From NCBI GenBank assembly GCA_016841125.1, contig JAENZU010000014.1:1-17698 (forward strand): a stretch of DNA of 17,698 nt, given 5' to 3'. The stretch is from Melioribacter sp. (GTDB lineage Bacteria > Bacteroidota > Ignavibacteria > Ignavibacteriales > Melioribacteraceae). Below, piece by piece: positions 9,053 through 16,501 of the stretch. How positions within the stretch are numbered: position 1 is the first letter of the stretch; each line of letters begins with the position of its first letter. Made by a program: the position numbers and the translations under genes. Under the pieces are notes generated by a model. That model did no database searches and was not told where the DNA came from. It worked only from the letters and a program-made list of their open reading frames with translations.

Positions 9053-10213
9053 ATGAACTTATCTTTTTCAAATGAAACCTATAAGATTGAAAAAGCAGCG
9101 GATGCGTCATGCTTGGTTGATGGAAAGGGTAAAATAAAATTAGTTAGTGAAAAAATTAGAAACTTACTCCCTAATTTATCAATCGGAAATAATCTGCAGG
9201 AAGAGTTAGCAGAATTAGATGTCAGTGCAATTCTCGATTTACTGAATATTGTTTATGAAACCGGATATGCAAATTCAAGAATAGTTACTAATCTCAAATC
9301 GAAAGAATCGTATTTAATTTCAATAAAACCTTTCTATTTTTATAATAACCTGAATTACCTGTTAACTTTTAAATCGCCCACTGATATTGCAGATGAAAAT
9401 GGGAAGAATAATAAAGAGCCCCAAGTTAATAAATATGATTTTTTACCGTCTGAAATTACTGAGTGTTTACAATTGGTTGAAAACAATTATCCATTTTCTG
9501 CCGCCGGAAAACATAAAGTTCAAAGTGCAATCGATAATTTGGAAAAACCGGCCTGGTTAAAAAAATCTAGCGGACGGCTAATTCTAATAAATAAAAATTA
9601 CGCAGATTATTTGAAGATTGATAAAACTTTCGTTGAAAATAAAATGCATGCAGACGTTCTTGTTGATGATGAAATTAAAATGTTCGAGAGTCTTGATAAT
9701 TATATCAAGTCTAGCAAAAAGAGTGCAAAAATTAAATCTCACAAACTAAAGAATGCAAATTCAATTTCAGAAATTCCTATTATCGATATCGAAAATAACA
9801 TCTCTTTAATTTTCGGCTATTCCAATTTTGCGGGAAAAGAAAATTCTGAATCTCGCGAATTGTTTTATGAAATTAGGAAGAGTAAAACTGCTTCTCTTGT
9901 TTTTAAATCGAATAGGGAAGTTGAATTAATTAACGAGTCATTTATAAACTTTTTTGGTATCTTTCATCAAACTGTAGAGCAAATAAAAAATATTGATGAT
10001 TTTTTCGGTTCCGAAATTTCTTCCAGAATTAAGGAATTTTTACGGGAGAAATTGGAGGAGAAAGATTTCTATTACTCAGCAGATTTTACTGATAAAAAAT
10101 CAAAAAATGTGAAACTTGAGGTTCGGAAATTTACTTCAAATTCACAGGAAGAACTATATAAAATAGAAGTTTTTGAAATAAAAGATAATTTCACTAAGAA
10201 ACATACAGATTAG
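9053..10213 (+). CDS. Cytoplasmic PAS-like sensory protein without an output domain
   Basis: 386 residues, no signal peptide or membrane segment. Three PAS-like units can be traced: about 14-107 (SCLVDGKGKIKLVSEKI then a YLISIKPFYF strand), about 160-258 (KPAWLKKSSGRLILINKNYADYLKI), and about 272-376 (ASLVFKSNREVELINESFINFFGI). The pattern of a ligand/redox strand, then an N-x-x-F/Y helix, then late strands is PAS-like, but divergent; the third unit is the clearest. No kinase, GGDEF, HTH or REC domain follows. The gene lies 13 bp after the FnIII lipoprotein (weak SD) and three bases before the hybrid kinase, so the two products are probably made together and may form a sensor complex by PAS-PAS contact. 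The partner role is inference. Confidence 0.6.
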   Translation: MNLSFSNETYKIEKAADASCLVDGKGKIKLVSEKIRNLLPNLSIGNNLQEELAELDVSAILDLLNIVYETGYANSRIVTNLKSKESYLISIKPFYFYNNLNYLLTFKSPTDIADENGKNNKEPQVNKYDFLPSEITECLQLVENNYPFSAAGKHKVQSAIDNLEKPAWLKKSSGRLILINKNYADYLKIDKTFVENKMHADVLVDDEIKMFESLDNYIKSSKKSAKIKSHKLKNANSISEIPIIDIENNISLIFGYSNFAGKENSESRELFYEIRKSKTASLVFKSNREVELINESFINFFGIFHQTVEQIKNIDDFFGSEISSRIKEFLREKLEEKDFYYSADFTDKKSKNVKLEVRKFTSNSQEELYKIEVFEIKDNFTKKHTD

Positions 10214-10216
10214 ACA

Positions 10217-12355
10217 ATGGACGATATTCTAATTCATCAAATACCTAAGCCGATTTTTATTTACGACTTGACAAATTTAAAATTTTTAGACGTCAACAGC
10301 GCTGCCGAAGATTTGTACGGGTATAACCGCGAAGATTTTTTAGAAATCGATCTGACCGATCTTTATTCACCTGAAGATATTCAAACATTAATTGAATCCT
10401 CCGAAAGACAGACGATCTCCGGCAGTGTTACGGGACCATGGCGCCATAAAACAAAAGACGGTTCAACAATTTACGTTGAAATTGGGAAATCAAAACTTGA
10501 ATTCAAAGGAAGAAAGGCTCATTTAAATATAATTGAAGATGTTACCGATAATGTTAAAAATGATATAGATTTTCAATTTCGAAAGATTGTGGTAGAACAT
10601 TCCGATAATCCTATTTTAAGAATTGACAGTGAAGGTCTCATAATTTTTGCAAATAGAATTTTAACCAAAAAACTTGGAATTTCGGAACATGAATTAAAAA
10701 ACCGTTCGATTTTAACGATAATAGACGACAATGAACGGGATAAGACTTTACGTGTGCTTAAAAAATTAAAGGAAGGGGAGCCTTTAAAAATTGAATTAAC
10801 TTTTACAAGCTTCGATACGTCAATGCATATGCGTGAAGCGAAGTTTATACCAATACTCAATTTTGATAAATCAATTAATTCGTATGCTGTAATTATTAAG
10901 CCACCTCAGGAAATTAAAATTGAAAGAATAGAAGTCCCTGTTGAGGTTCAAGTTGAAGTACCCGTTGAAGTGCCTGTTGAAGTTGAAAAAATTGTGCATG
11001 TTCCTTCACAATCTCATAGTGGAGGTTTAGACAGTTCATTTTTGTCCCATCTGTTTCATGAAATCCTTACACCAATAAATGTTATTGTAGGCTTCGGTCA
11101 GGAAATTGTTGACAGCATTGAACAACCTACTGCCGAACAAATTGAGTGGAAAGATATCATTGATGAAAATCAGAAAATGCTTTTGCAAATTTTAAATATA
11201 GCGGCTGAGTATGCAAGTGTTGAGACGGATCAAATAAATATAAAAACAGAATTGTTCAGCTTTGTAAGTGTTCTTGACGAAGTTGAAGAAAGTATACGCA
11301 AGATAAGTAAATCAAAAGGTGTTGAGTTTGCTTACGGGAAAATTTCATCCTCTTTAAAAATTGAAACGGATAAACAAAGGTTTTTAACATTTGTAAATCT
11401 TTTGTTAAATTATGCTATTTCTGTTACTAAAAGCGAAAAGGTTTTCTTATCCGCCAATCCTCATTATGAAAATGAGTTTATTTTTAGCCTCAAAGAATCG
11501 TCAAATTCTACCGATATAGGATTATATGATAAGTTGAACCTTGTGTTTAATGAGGAAGAATCTGTAGTCAGACAGAAATTTGGTTTTTCAAGATTTTCAA
11601 TTCGACTTGCCAAAAAATTGATTAAACTTTTGGCTGCCAAATTTATACCTTTTGACACTTTAAAGGATAAATCTGAATTTGGGTTTATTCTACCTTTAAA
11701 ATTAGAACCTGCTGAAATCCAAAAAATTTCTGAAATAGATACGCCTAAAGAGAAAGAAGAGAAGATAAAACCGGCAGTTGAAACAGAATCCACAAAGCCG
11801 GAAATGGCAAAGCATAATCTCGTAGAAGATCCTAAAGCTAGTTCAATTGAAGAAAAAATTGATCAACCGGTTGAACAACCTGCCGAAGAAATTGCTACAG
11901 AAATTGAAATACCGCCGGTTGAAGATGTGAAACCAGTGCCGGAACCGAAGGTTGCAGTTGCAGATACGGAATCAAAAGAGTTTGATTACTCTAACTTTAC
12001 CTGCTTATATATCGAAGATCAAATTGATTCCCAGTTACTTCTCAAGGCTCAAATGAGAGACTTGAAGGAAATTGATTTCGTAACAGATTTTGAGGATGCC
12101 ATACCGCTGCTTAATTCAAAGAAGTATGATTTCATTATTACGGATATCAATCTGCAGGGAGAATACAACGGTCTTGATGCTTTGCGTATAATTCAAAAAA
12201 CTCCTGGTTATCAGAATGTTGCGGTTATTGCCGTAACTGCTTATGCGTTGCCAGGTGATAGGGATAGGTTTATTGAAGCAGGATTTTTCGAATTTATATC
12301 AAAACCACTCATGAAAAATAAATTGCTGGAAATTCTTAAGCGAATCTTTAATTAG
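10217..12355 (+). CDS. Hybrid histidine kinase, PAS-PAS-HisKA-(degenerate HATPase)-REC
   Basis: 712 residues, cytoplasmic. PAS1 (about 3-113, IFIYDLTNLKFLDVNSAAEDLYGY) and PAS2 (about 120-230, ILRIDSEGLIIFANRIL) lead into a Val-Pro-Val-Glu linker (239-257) and a DHp helix with an intact H box, FHEILTPIN (His281). The CA region (about 383-497) keeps N-box Asn394 and Asn398. The G1 box (DxGxG) is replaced by KESSNSTDIG (426-435), and the G2 box (GxGLGL) by FGFSRFSI (455-462). An acidic Pro/Glu linker (about 505-588) joins a complete REC domain: E600/D601, phospho-acceptor Asp643, Thr674 and Lys696. ATP hydrolysis may be lost, making it a phosphotransfer or scaffold protein driven by another kinase. 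It is the last gene before a terminator and probably controls this polysaccharide locus. No DNA-binding or c-di-GMP output is present, so a further partner is expected. Confidence 0.85.
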   Translation: MDDILIHQIPKPIFIYDLTNLKFLDVNSAAEDLYGYNREDFLEIDLTDLYSPEDIQTLIESSERQTISGSVTGPWRHKTKDGSTIYVEIGKSKLEFKGRKAHLNIIEDVTDNVKNDIDFQFRKIVVEHSDNPILRIDSEGLIIFANRILTKKLGISEHELKNRSILTIIDDNERDKTLRVLKKLKEGEPLKIELTFTSFDTSMHMREAKFIPILNFDKSINSYAVIIKPPQEIKIERIEVPVEVQVEVPVEVPVEVEKIVHVPSQSHSGGLDSSFLSHLFHEILTPINVIVGFGQEIVDSIEQPTAEQIEWKDIIDENQKMLLQILNIAAEYASVETDQINIKTELFSFVSVLDEVEESIRKISKSKGVEFAYGKISSSLKIETDKQRFLTFVNLLLNYAISVTKSEKVFLSANPHYENEFIFSLKESSNSTDIGLYDKLNLVFNEEESVVRQKFGFSRFSIRLAKKLIKLLAAKFIPFDTLKDKSEFGFILPLKLEPAEIQKISEIDTPKEKEEKIKPAVETESTKPEMAKHNLVEDPKASSIEEKIDQPVEQPAEEIATEIEIPPVEDVKPVPEPKVAVADTESKEFDYSNFTCLYIEDQIDSQLLLKAQMRDLKEIDFVTDFEDAIPLLNSKKYDFIITDINLQGEYNGLDALRIIQKTPGYQNVAVIAVTAYALPGDRDRFIEAGFFEFISKPLMKNKLLEILKRIFN
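10931..10987 (+). repeat. Val-Pro-Val-Glu repeat linker within the hybrid kinase
   Basis: Residues 239-257 alternate Val with Glu, Pro or Gln: repeated EVPVEV units. At DNA level this is a short imperfect 18-bp-type repeat built from GAAGT(N)CC(N)GTT. It separates the PAS pair from the DHp helix, where a coiled-coil signalling helix is normally found; the alternating pattern predicts an extended strand instead. Confidence 0.7.
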
Positions 12356-12362
12356 AAATTAG

Positions 12363-12390
12363 CTGCGTCTCTCGGACGCAGTTTTTGTTT
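12363..12390 (+). terminator. Intrinsic terminator after the hybrid kinase
   Basis: A perfect 7-bp stem CTGCGTC/GACGCAG (12363-12369 and 12375-12381) with loop TCTCG is followed at once by TTTTTGTTTT. It begins eight bases after the kinase stop and closes the locus. It is the clearest terminator in the window. Confidence 0.9.
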
Positions 12391-12529
12391 TAAATAATTT
12401 CCGTAAAACAAATTGATCCGCCTTAGGAATCAAAATAAATGTTAAGCGAAATTAAATCGGCTTTTAACAATTTAGCAGTTTAACAATACGTCATTAAGCC
12501 ATTTACCAATCTCAATCCAAAATAAAATT

Positions 12530-12563
12530 TTGCGGGATTTATTAGTTTAAATAATTATATTTG
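12530..12563 (+). promoter_or_regulatory. Possible Bacteroidota-type promoter of the acyltransferase gene
   Basis: TATATTTG (12556-12563) is an exact match to the -7 consensus TAnnTTTG. A TTG lies at 12530-12532, 23 bases upstream, longer than the usual spacing. The -7 element ends seven bases before ATG 12571, so transcription would begin at or next to the start codon. The rest of the 215-bp gap (12356-12570) holds the terminator and otherwise AT-rich sequence without recognisable features. Confidence 0.4.
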
Positions 12564-12570
12564 AATCAAC

Positions 12571-13389
12571 ATGATGAAATTAAAACATAAATCATATATC
12601 GAAGTTATTGCAGACCGCAACGAATATATTTCTCCCGAAGTAAAAAAGTATTCTCCGACTGCAGCGAGCTGGAAATTTTATTCGAATTTGGTGAGAATTA
12701 TACTCTTCAACAATTTGAAAACTAAATTAAAAATTTATGATAGATATAATTGGGCTAATTCATCTATAGATATTTTGCATAATCTTGAAAAAAGCGGAGT
12801 TCGGTTTTTTATTAAAGGAATGGACAACCTACACAAATTTGAGGGACCAGCAGTCTTTATCTCTAATCATATGAGCACACTTGAAACTGTTGCGCTCCCT
12901 GGAATAATTCAGCCCGTTAAGCCAGTGTGCTTTGTTACAAAACATAGCTTAAATACGTATCCCATTTTCGGACCAATAAATAAAGCCCGTCATCCGATTG
13001 TAGTCGGTAGAGCCAATCCGCGAGAGGATCTGCAGATAGTGTTTGACGTAGGAGCAAAAAGATTAGCCGACGGCAGATCAATAATTATTTTTCCGCAGAA
13101 AACCCGGCAGGATCTATTCATCGAAAAGCAGTTTAATACTTTGGGAATAAAACTCGCAAAGAAAAATGATGTGCATATTGTACCGATTGCATTGCTCACA
13201 GACGCATGGGCAAACGGAGAAAGGATAAAAGAATTCGGCGAAATTGATCCTAGCAAAACTGTTCATATTGAATTTGGGGAACCGTTTAAAGTCGAATCTA
13301 ACGGCAGTATCGAACATGAAAAAGTACTGAATTTTATTAAATCAAAATTAAATCAATGGGGCAGGGAAGATTTAATAATTGAAGAATAA
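12571..13389 (+). CDS. PlsC-like acyltransferase (1-acylglycerol-3-phosphate acyltransferase family) with atypical motifs
   Basis: 272 residues. The LPLAT core runs from about residue 78 to 240. Block I is NHMSTLE (His100 to Glu105), where the family has HxxxxD; the acid is Glu instead of Asp. The usual FPEGTRS block III is FPQKTRQ (174-180), lacking Glu and Gly. HIVPIAL (202-208) matches the family's PIVPVAI strand. No membrane helix is strong; a hydrophobic patch lies near 41-47. The family moves acyl chains to lysophospholipids or related acceptors at the inner membrane. The gene stands alone between a terminator and the receptor gene's regulatory region. It has no SD and may be leaderless; ATG 12574 is an equally possible start. 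The substrate is unknown, and the altered acceptor motif argues against plain phosphatidic acid synthesis. Confidence 0.8.
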   Translation: MMKLKHKSYIEVIADRNEYISPEVKKYSPTAASWKFYSNLVRIILFNNLKTKLKIYDRYNWANSSIDILHNLEKSGVRFFIKGMDNLHKFEGPAVFISNHMSTLETVALPGIIQPVKPVCFVTKHSLNTYPIFGPINKARHPIVVGRANPREDLQIVFDVGAKRLADGRSIIIFPQKTRQDLFIEKQFNTLGIKLAKKNDVHIVPIALLTDAWANGERIKEFGEIDPSKTVHIEFGEPFKVESNGSIEHEKVLNFIKSKLNQWGREDLIIEE

Positions 13390-13415
13390 TTTGTAATTAG
13401 CCTAAAATCCCAACA

Positions 13416-13481
13416 CTTAACATTCCCTTAACAAAAGCATAACATTACTTTAACTTGACGGTAATAATCAGTTAACATTCT
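13416..13481 (+). promoter_or_regulatory. Probable Pho box: six 11-bp direct repeats (TTAACA type) for PhoB/PhoP binding
   Basis: Six consecutive 11-mers in exact phase: CTTAACATTCC (13416), CTTAACAAAAG (13427), CATAACATTAC (13438), TTTAACTTGAC (13449), GGTAATAATCA (13460), GTTAACATTCT (13471). Five of six keep the TAAC core, the fifth being degenerate. TTAACA repeats with an 11-bp period are the known binding layout of PhoP in Bacillus (TT-A-ACA, N5), and 11-bp direct repeats are also the layout of PhoB sites in other phyla. The array ends 22 bp before the -7 element (13504) of the TonB receptor gene, in an activator position. Regulator identity is inferred. Confidence 0.7.
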
Positions 13482-13493
13482 AACGTTATGTTA
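13473..13493. repeat. Inverted repeat TAACAT-N9-ATGTTA next to the Pho-box array
   Basis: TAACAT (13473-13478) and ATGTTA (13488-13493) are perfect inverted 6-mers around a 9-base spacer containing AACGTT. The left arm lies within the sixth direct-repeat unit, so the right arm could be a further core in the opposite orientation. No T-run follows, so it is not a terminator. Confidence 0.45.
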
Positions 13494-13503
13494 GCATCGT
13501 AAT

Positions 13504-13511
13504 TAAATTTA
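13504..13511 (+). promoter_or_regulatory. Possible -7 element of the TonB-dependent receptor gene
   Basis: TAAATTTA matches TAnnTTTG at seven of eight positions and lies 22 bp past the Pho-box array and 26 bp before the ATG. No good -33 TTG is seen, as expected for an activator-dependent promoter. In AT-rich DNA this is weak on its own. Confidence 0.35.
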
Positions 13512-13523
13512 TTTCTCACTCGG

Positions 13524-13529
13524 AAGGAG
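13524..13529 (+). promoter_or_regulatory. Ribosome binding site of the TonB-dependent receptor
   Basis: AAGGAG eight bases before ATG 13538. This fixes the start well upstream of the hydrophobic signal segment, giving an unusually long N-region of about 16 residues. Confidence 0.7.
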
Positions 13530-13537
13530 AGAAACCG

Positions 13538-16456
13538 ATGTTAACAAATGTTGAACAGATTCTAAGAGGTCAAAAAATCTACCTCAAACTAATTTTTAAG
13601 TTTTTAATAGTAACACTCTTCGCAATGAATTCCATTTTTGCACAAGGCAGCGGAAAACTAACCGGCTATGTAGTTGATACTGAATTAGGTGAAGGTCTGA
13701 TTGGTGTTAACGTATTTTTAGACGGAACCACGTTAGGCGCCGCTACCGATATTGACGGGAGATATTTTATAAATAATGTTCCCGTCGGTGAATACAATCT
13801 TGTTTTTTCTATGATAGGCTACACCAAAAAATCTGTAACAAATGTTAAAATTGAAAATGACCAAACAACAAAAATAGATATCACACTGTCTGCTGAGACT
13901 TATGAAACCGATGAGGTTGTGATTACGGCAAAAGCGGCTGAAAACAGTGAAGCCGGACTTTTAGTAAAGAGGCAAAAATCAATTTCCGTAACCGATGCGG
14001 TTAGTGCAGAACAATTTTCAAGAACCGGCTCAGGCGATGCAGCCGAAGCAATTAAACAAGTTGTCGGTGCTTCTGTGGTTGACGGAAAATATGTTTATGT
14101 AAGAGGTTTAGGCGACAGATACAGCAGCACACAATTAAACGGTGCGGAACTGCCCAGTTCCGATCCATCTAAAAAAGCTTTTCAGTTGGATTTACTGCCG
14201 ACCAATCTGTTGGAAAATATTACTACAATTAAAACTTTCACTCCGGATAGACCCGGTAACTTCAGCGGCGGTATTGTTGACGTTGCGACAAAAAAATTCC
14301 CCGAGAAATTTACATTTAAGATGTCCCTTTCTTCCACCTATAACACAAATTCTTCAATGAATGATAAATTTGTAACATACACAGGCGGAAGTAAAGATTG
14401 GCTTGGGTATGACGATGGGACAAGGGCTTTACCGACTTCACTTTCAAATGGCACAATTTCTAAAAATGATCTTCCTTCTTCAACTAGTGAAGTAAGATCG
14501 GATCTCAACGGTGTACCGGCACAGTCATCCTCTGAAATTGGAAAAGCATTCGGGAATATTATGGATGTTAAAAATGAAGCACCTCCGGTTAACCAAGGAT
14601 TATCTTTATCTGTTGGCGACCAAATTGGTTTGGGCGGCGAAAAAAGTTTTGGTTATTTAGGAAGTTTCACTTATGGACGCAGCTTTTCATTTTATGATGA
14701 GGGAAAAGTTGGTATTTATAAAGGTGTAAAAGATAAACCGGTTTTGGATTCTCTGCTCACTTTAGATGATTCACAAGGTACTTCGGAAACAAATTTGGGC
14801 GGATTGTTTGCGTTTGCGTTTAATCTTTCTTCCGAACATCAAATTGGAGGTAACGTTTTTTATTCTAGAAGCGGAACTTCAACAGGCAGAATTCAAAGCG
14901 GTTACTGGCTGCAGGAATTGGGTCGTGATAGAATTGTAACCAATAGAATATTAAGTTATTTAGAAAGAGACATTCTTTCATACCAGGTTCGCGGCGAACA
15001 CTACTTTAGTTCAGTTTTAGATGCTACAATCGATTGGTCGGCATCAATTTCATCAACAACGCAGGATGAACCGGATAGAAGATTAATTTTTACTGCTTAC
15101 GACCCGTCAAGAGATTCATATGTAATAAATGGTTCAAACTTTGACGATCCCTCCAGGTACTTTAGAGATTTAAAGGATAACAACAATACCTACAATATAA
15201 ATTTACAATTGCCCTTCGGTATTTGGTCAAATCTTAAAGCAAACTTTAAAACCGGTTTTACTTATCAGTATAAAGACCGTGTGTTTAACGAAAGAATTTT
15301 CTCCTACATTGCAGACGGCAGAAAATTTAATGAGTTGGACGGTGATCTCAATGCTTTGTTTGCCGCAGATAATTTCGACTATGTAATTGAAACAGATCCG
15401 GTGCTTGGATTCCCGATTCTACGAGGAAATATTGTAGTTGAGAATACAAAATTGGAAAATAATTATTCGGGGGATGAGAAAGTTAGCGCATTCTTCGGAA
15501 TGATCGATCTTCCTATAACTCGTAATCTAAGATTCATCGGCGGTGCAAGATACGAGACAACCGATATTGAATTAGTGAGTAAAGATACAACCAAAGAAGT
15601 GGGTAAAATTGACGAAGGAGATTTTCTGCCGTCTGTCAATTTAATTTATTCACTCAATTCAAATATGAACTTGAGAGCTTCTTTTACTCAGACTTTAGCC
15701 CGTCCAAATTTTAGAGAGATTGCACCATTCTCATCAAAGGAATTTGTAAATGGTTTTACTCTCGTCGGCAATCCGAATTTAAATAGAACACTTATTCAAA
15801 ATTACGATCTCCGCTGGGAATGGTTTACTGGTCCGGGACAAATAATTGCAATTAGCGGATTCTACAAAAAATTGACCGATCCGATTGAGCGCTCTTTTAT
15901 TGGTCAGGAAAATAATAGAATTGTTTCATACGAAAACGTTGATAAAGCTACAATTTTGGGCGCCGAGTTTGAGGCAAGATATGCACTTGGCAACTTTGCA
16001 GATTTTTTGGAAAACTTCTTCATTGGGGGAAATCTTTCGATTGTAAAATCGGAGATAAAAATTTCTGAGGATGAATTAGAAATTAGAAGAGCAGTTGATC
16101 CGGGTGCATCTGATACCAGAGAATTGGAAGGTCAATCTCCATTCATTCTTAACCTGGATCTTACATATAGTAATTACAACTCCGGTACAACGGTAAGTTT
16201 GAACTTTAACACCTTTGCCGAGAGACTTTCAAGAATTTCAAGAAACTTCACTCCCGATGTTTATGAACAGCCTGCAGCACAATTAGATTTTGTTGTTTCG
16301 CAGGATATTATTTCCGGTTTCAATCTGAAATTCGCTGTTAAAAATCTTCTCGATAGTTCGTACAAAGAAGTACATCACTATCGGGGAGACGAATATATAT
16401 TCAGCGAATACAAGCGCGGAAGATCGTTCAACGTTGGGGTTTCTTACAGTTTATAA
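13538..16456 (+). CDS. TonB-dependent outer-membrane receptor with N-terminal carboxypeptidase-D-regulatory-like domain
   Basis: 972 residues. A signal peptide (hydrophobic 17-33, cleavage near FA-Q at 35/36) is followed by a CarboxypepD_reg-like beta-sandwich (about 39-118, LTGYVVDTELGEGLIGVNVF ... DIDGRYFINNVPVGEY). A DEVVITA segment (125-131) resembles the TonB box. The plug (about 147-253) has YVRGLGDRYSSTQLNG and NFSGGIVDVATK. The remaining ~700 residues are amphipathic strands of a 22-strand barrel, with LRASFTQTLARPNFREIAPF and the C-terminal strand FNVGVSYSL. Such receptors import bound nutrients using TonB-ExbB-ExbD energy. A probable Pho-box array precedes it, and a secreted protein gene follows 45 bp later with no terminator between, so they are probably co-expressed and act on the same substrate. 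A phosphorus-containing ligand is inferred from the promoter only; sequence does not show the substrate. Confidence 0.9.
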   Translation: MLTNVEQILRGQKIYLKLIFKFLIVTLFAMNSIFAQGSGKLTGYVVDTELGEGLIGVNVFLDGTTLGAATDIDGRYFINNVPVGEYNLVFSMIGYTKKSVTNVKIENDQTTKIDITLSAETYETDEVVITAKAAENSEAGLLVKRQKSISVTDAVSAEQFSRTGSGDAAEAIKQVVGASVVDGKYVYVRGLGDRYSSTQLNGAELPSSDPSKKAFQLDLLPTNLLENITTIKTFTPDRPGNFSGGIVDVATKKFPEKFTFKMSLSSTYNTNSSMNDKFVTYTGGSKDWLGYDDGTRALPTSLSNGTISKNDLPSSTSEVRSDLNGVPAQSSSEIGKAFGNIMDVKNEAPPVNQGLSLSVGDQIGLGGEKSFGYLGSFTYGRSFSFYDEGKVGIYKGVKDKPVLDSLLTLDDSQGTSETNLGGLFAFAFNLSSEHQIGGNVFYSRSGTSTGRIQSGYWLQELGRDRIVTNRILSYLERDILSYQVRGEHYFSSVLDATIDWSASISSTTQDEPDRRLIFTAYDPSRDSYVINGSNFDDPSRYFRDLKDNNNTYNINLQLPFGIWSNLKANFKTGFTYQYKDRVFNERIFSYIADGRKFNELDGDLNALFAADNFDYVIETDPVLGFPILRGNIVVENTKLENNYSGDEKVSAFFGMIDLPITRNLRFIGGARYETTDIELVSKDTTKEVGKIDEGDFLPSVNLIYSLNSNMNLRASFTQTLARPNFREIAPFSSKEFVNGFTLVGNPNLNRTLIQNYDLRWEWFTGPGQIIAISGFYKKLTDPIERSFIGQENNRIVSYENVDKATILGAEFEARYALGNFADFLENFFIGGNLSIVKSEIKISEDELEIRRAVDPGASDTRELEGQSPFILNLDLTYSNYNSGTTVSLNFNTFAERLSRISRNFTPDVYEQPAAQLDFVVSQDIISGFNLKFAVKNLLDSSYKEVHHYRGDEYIFSEYKRGRSFNVGVSYSL

Positions 16457-16501
16457 ATTTTAATAATCAATTATAAACAAAATAATATCGAGGAGTAATC
16501 G

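Noticed and set aside
10931..10987. Short repeats in the hybrid kinase as a CRISPR-like array
   Set aside because: The repeats are in frame, encode EVPVEV units and have no spacers of constant length.
11464..11793. Antisense open frame of 109 residues opposite the hybrid kinase
   Set aside because: It mirrors the CA domain and linker coding sequence; its Ser/Phe-rich composition is typical of the reverse of Lys/Glu-rich codons.
12463..12487. Two TTTAACAA copies (12463 and 12479) upstream of the acyltransferase gene as a second Pho box
   Set aside because: Their spacing is 16 bp, not 11 or 22, and flanking TTA-rich words do not keep an 11-bp phase; AT-rich chance repeats explain them.
12990..13317. 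Antisense open frames of 88 and 67 residues inside the acyltransferase gene
   Set aside because: They lie opposite a gene with clear family motifs, have no ribosome binding site and show no recognisable protein features.
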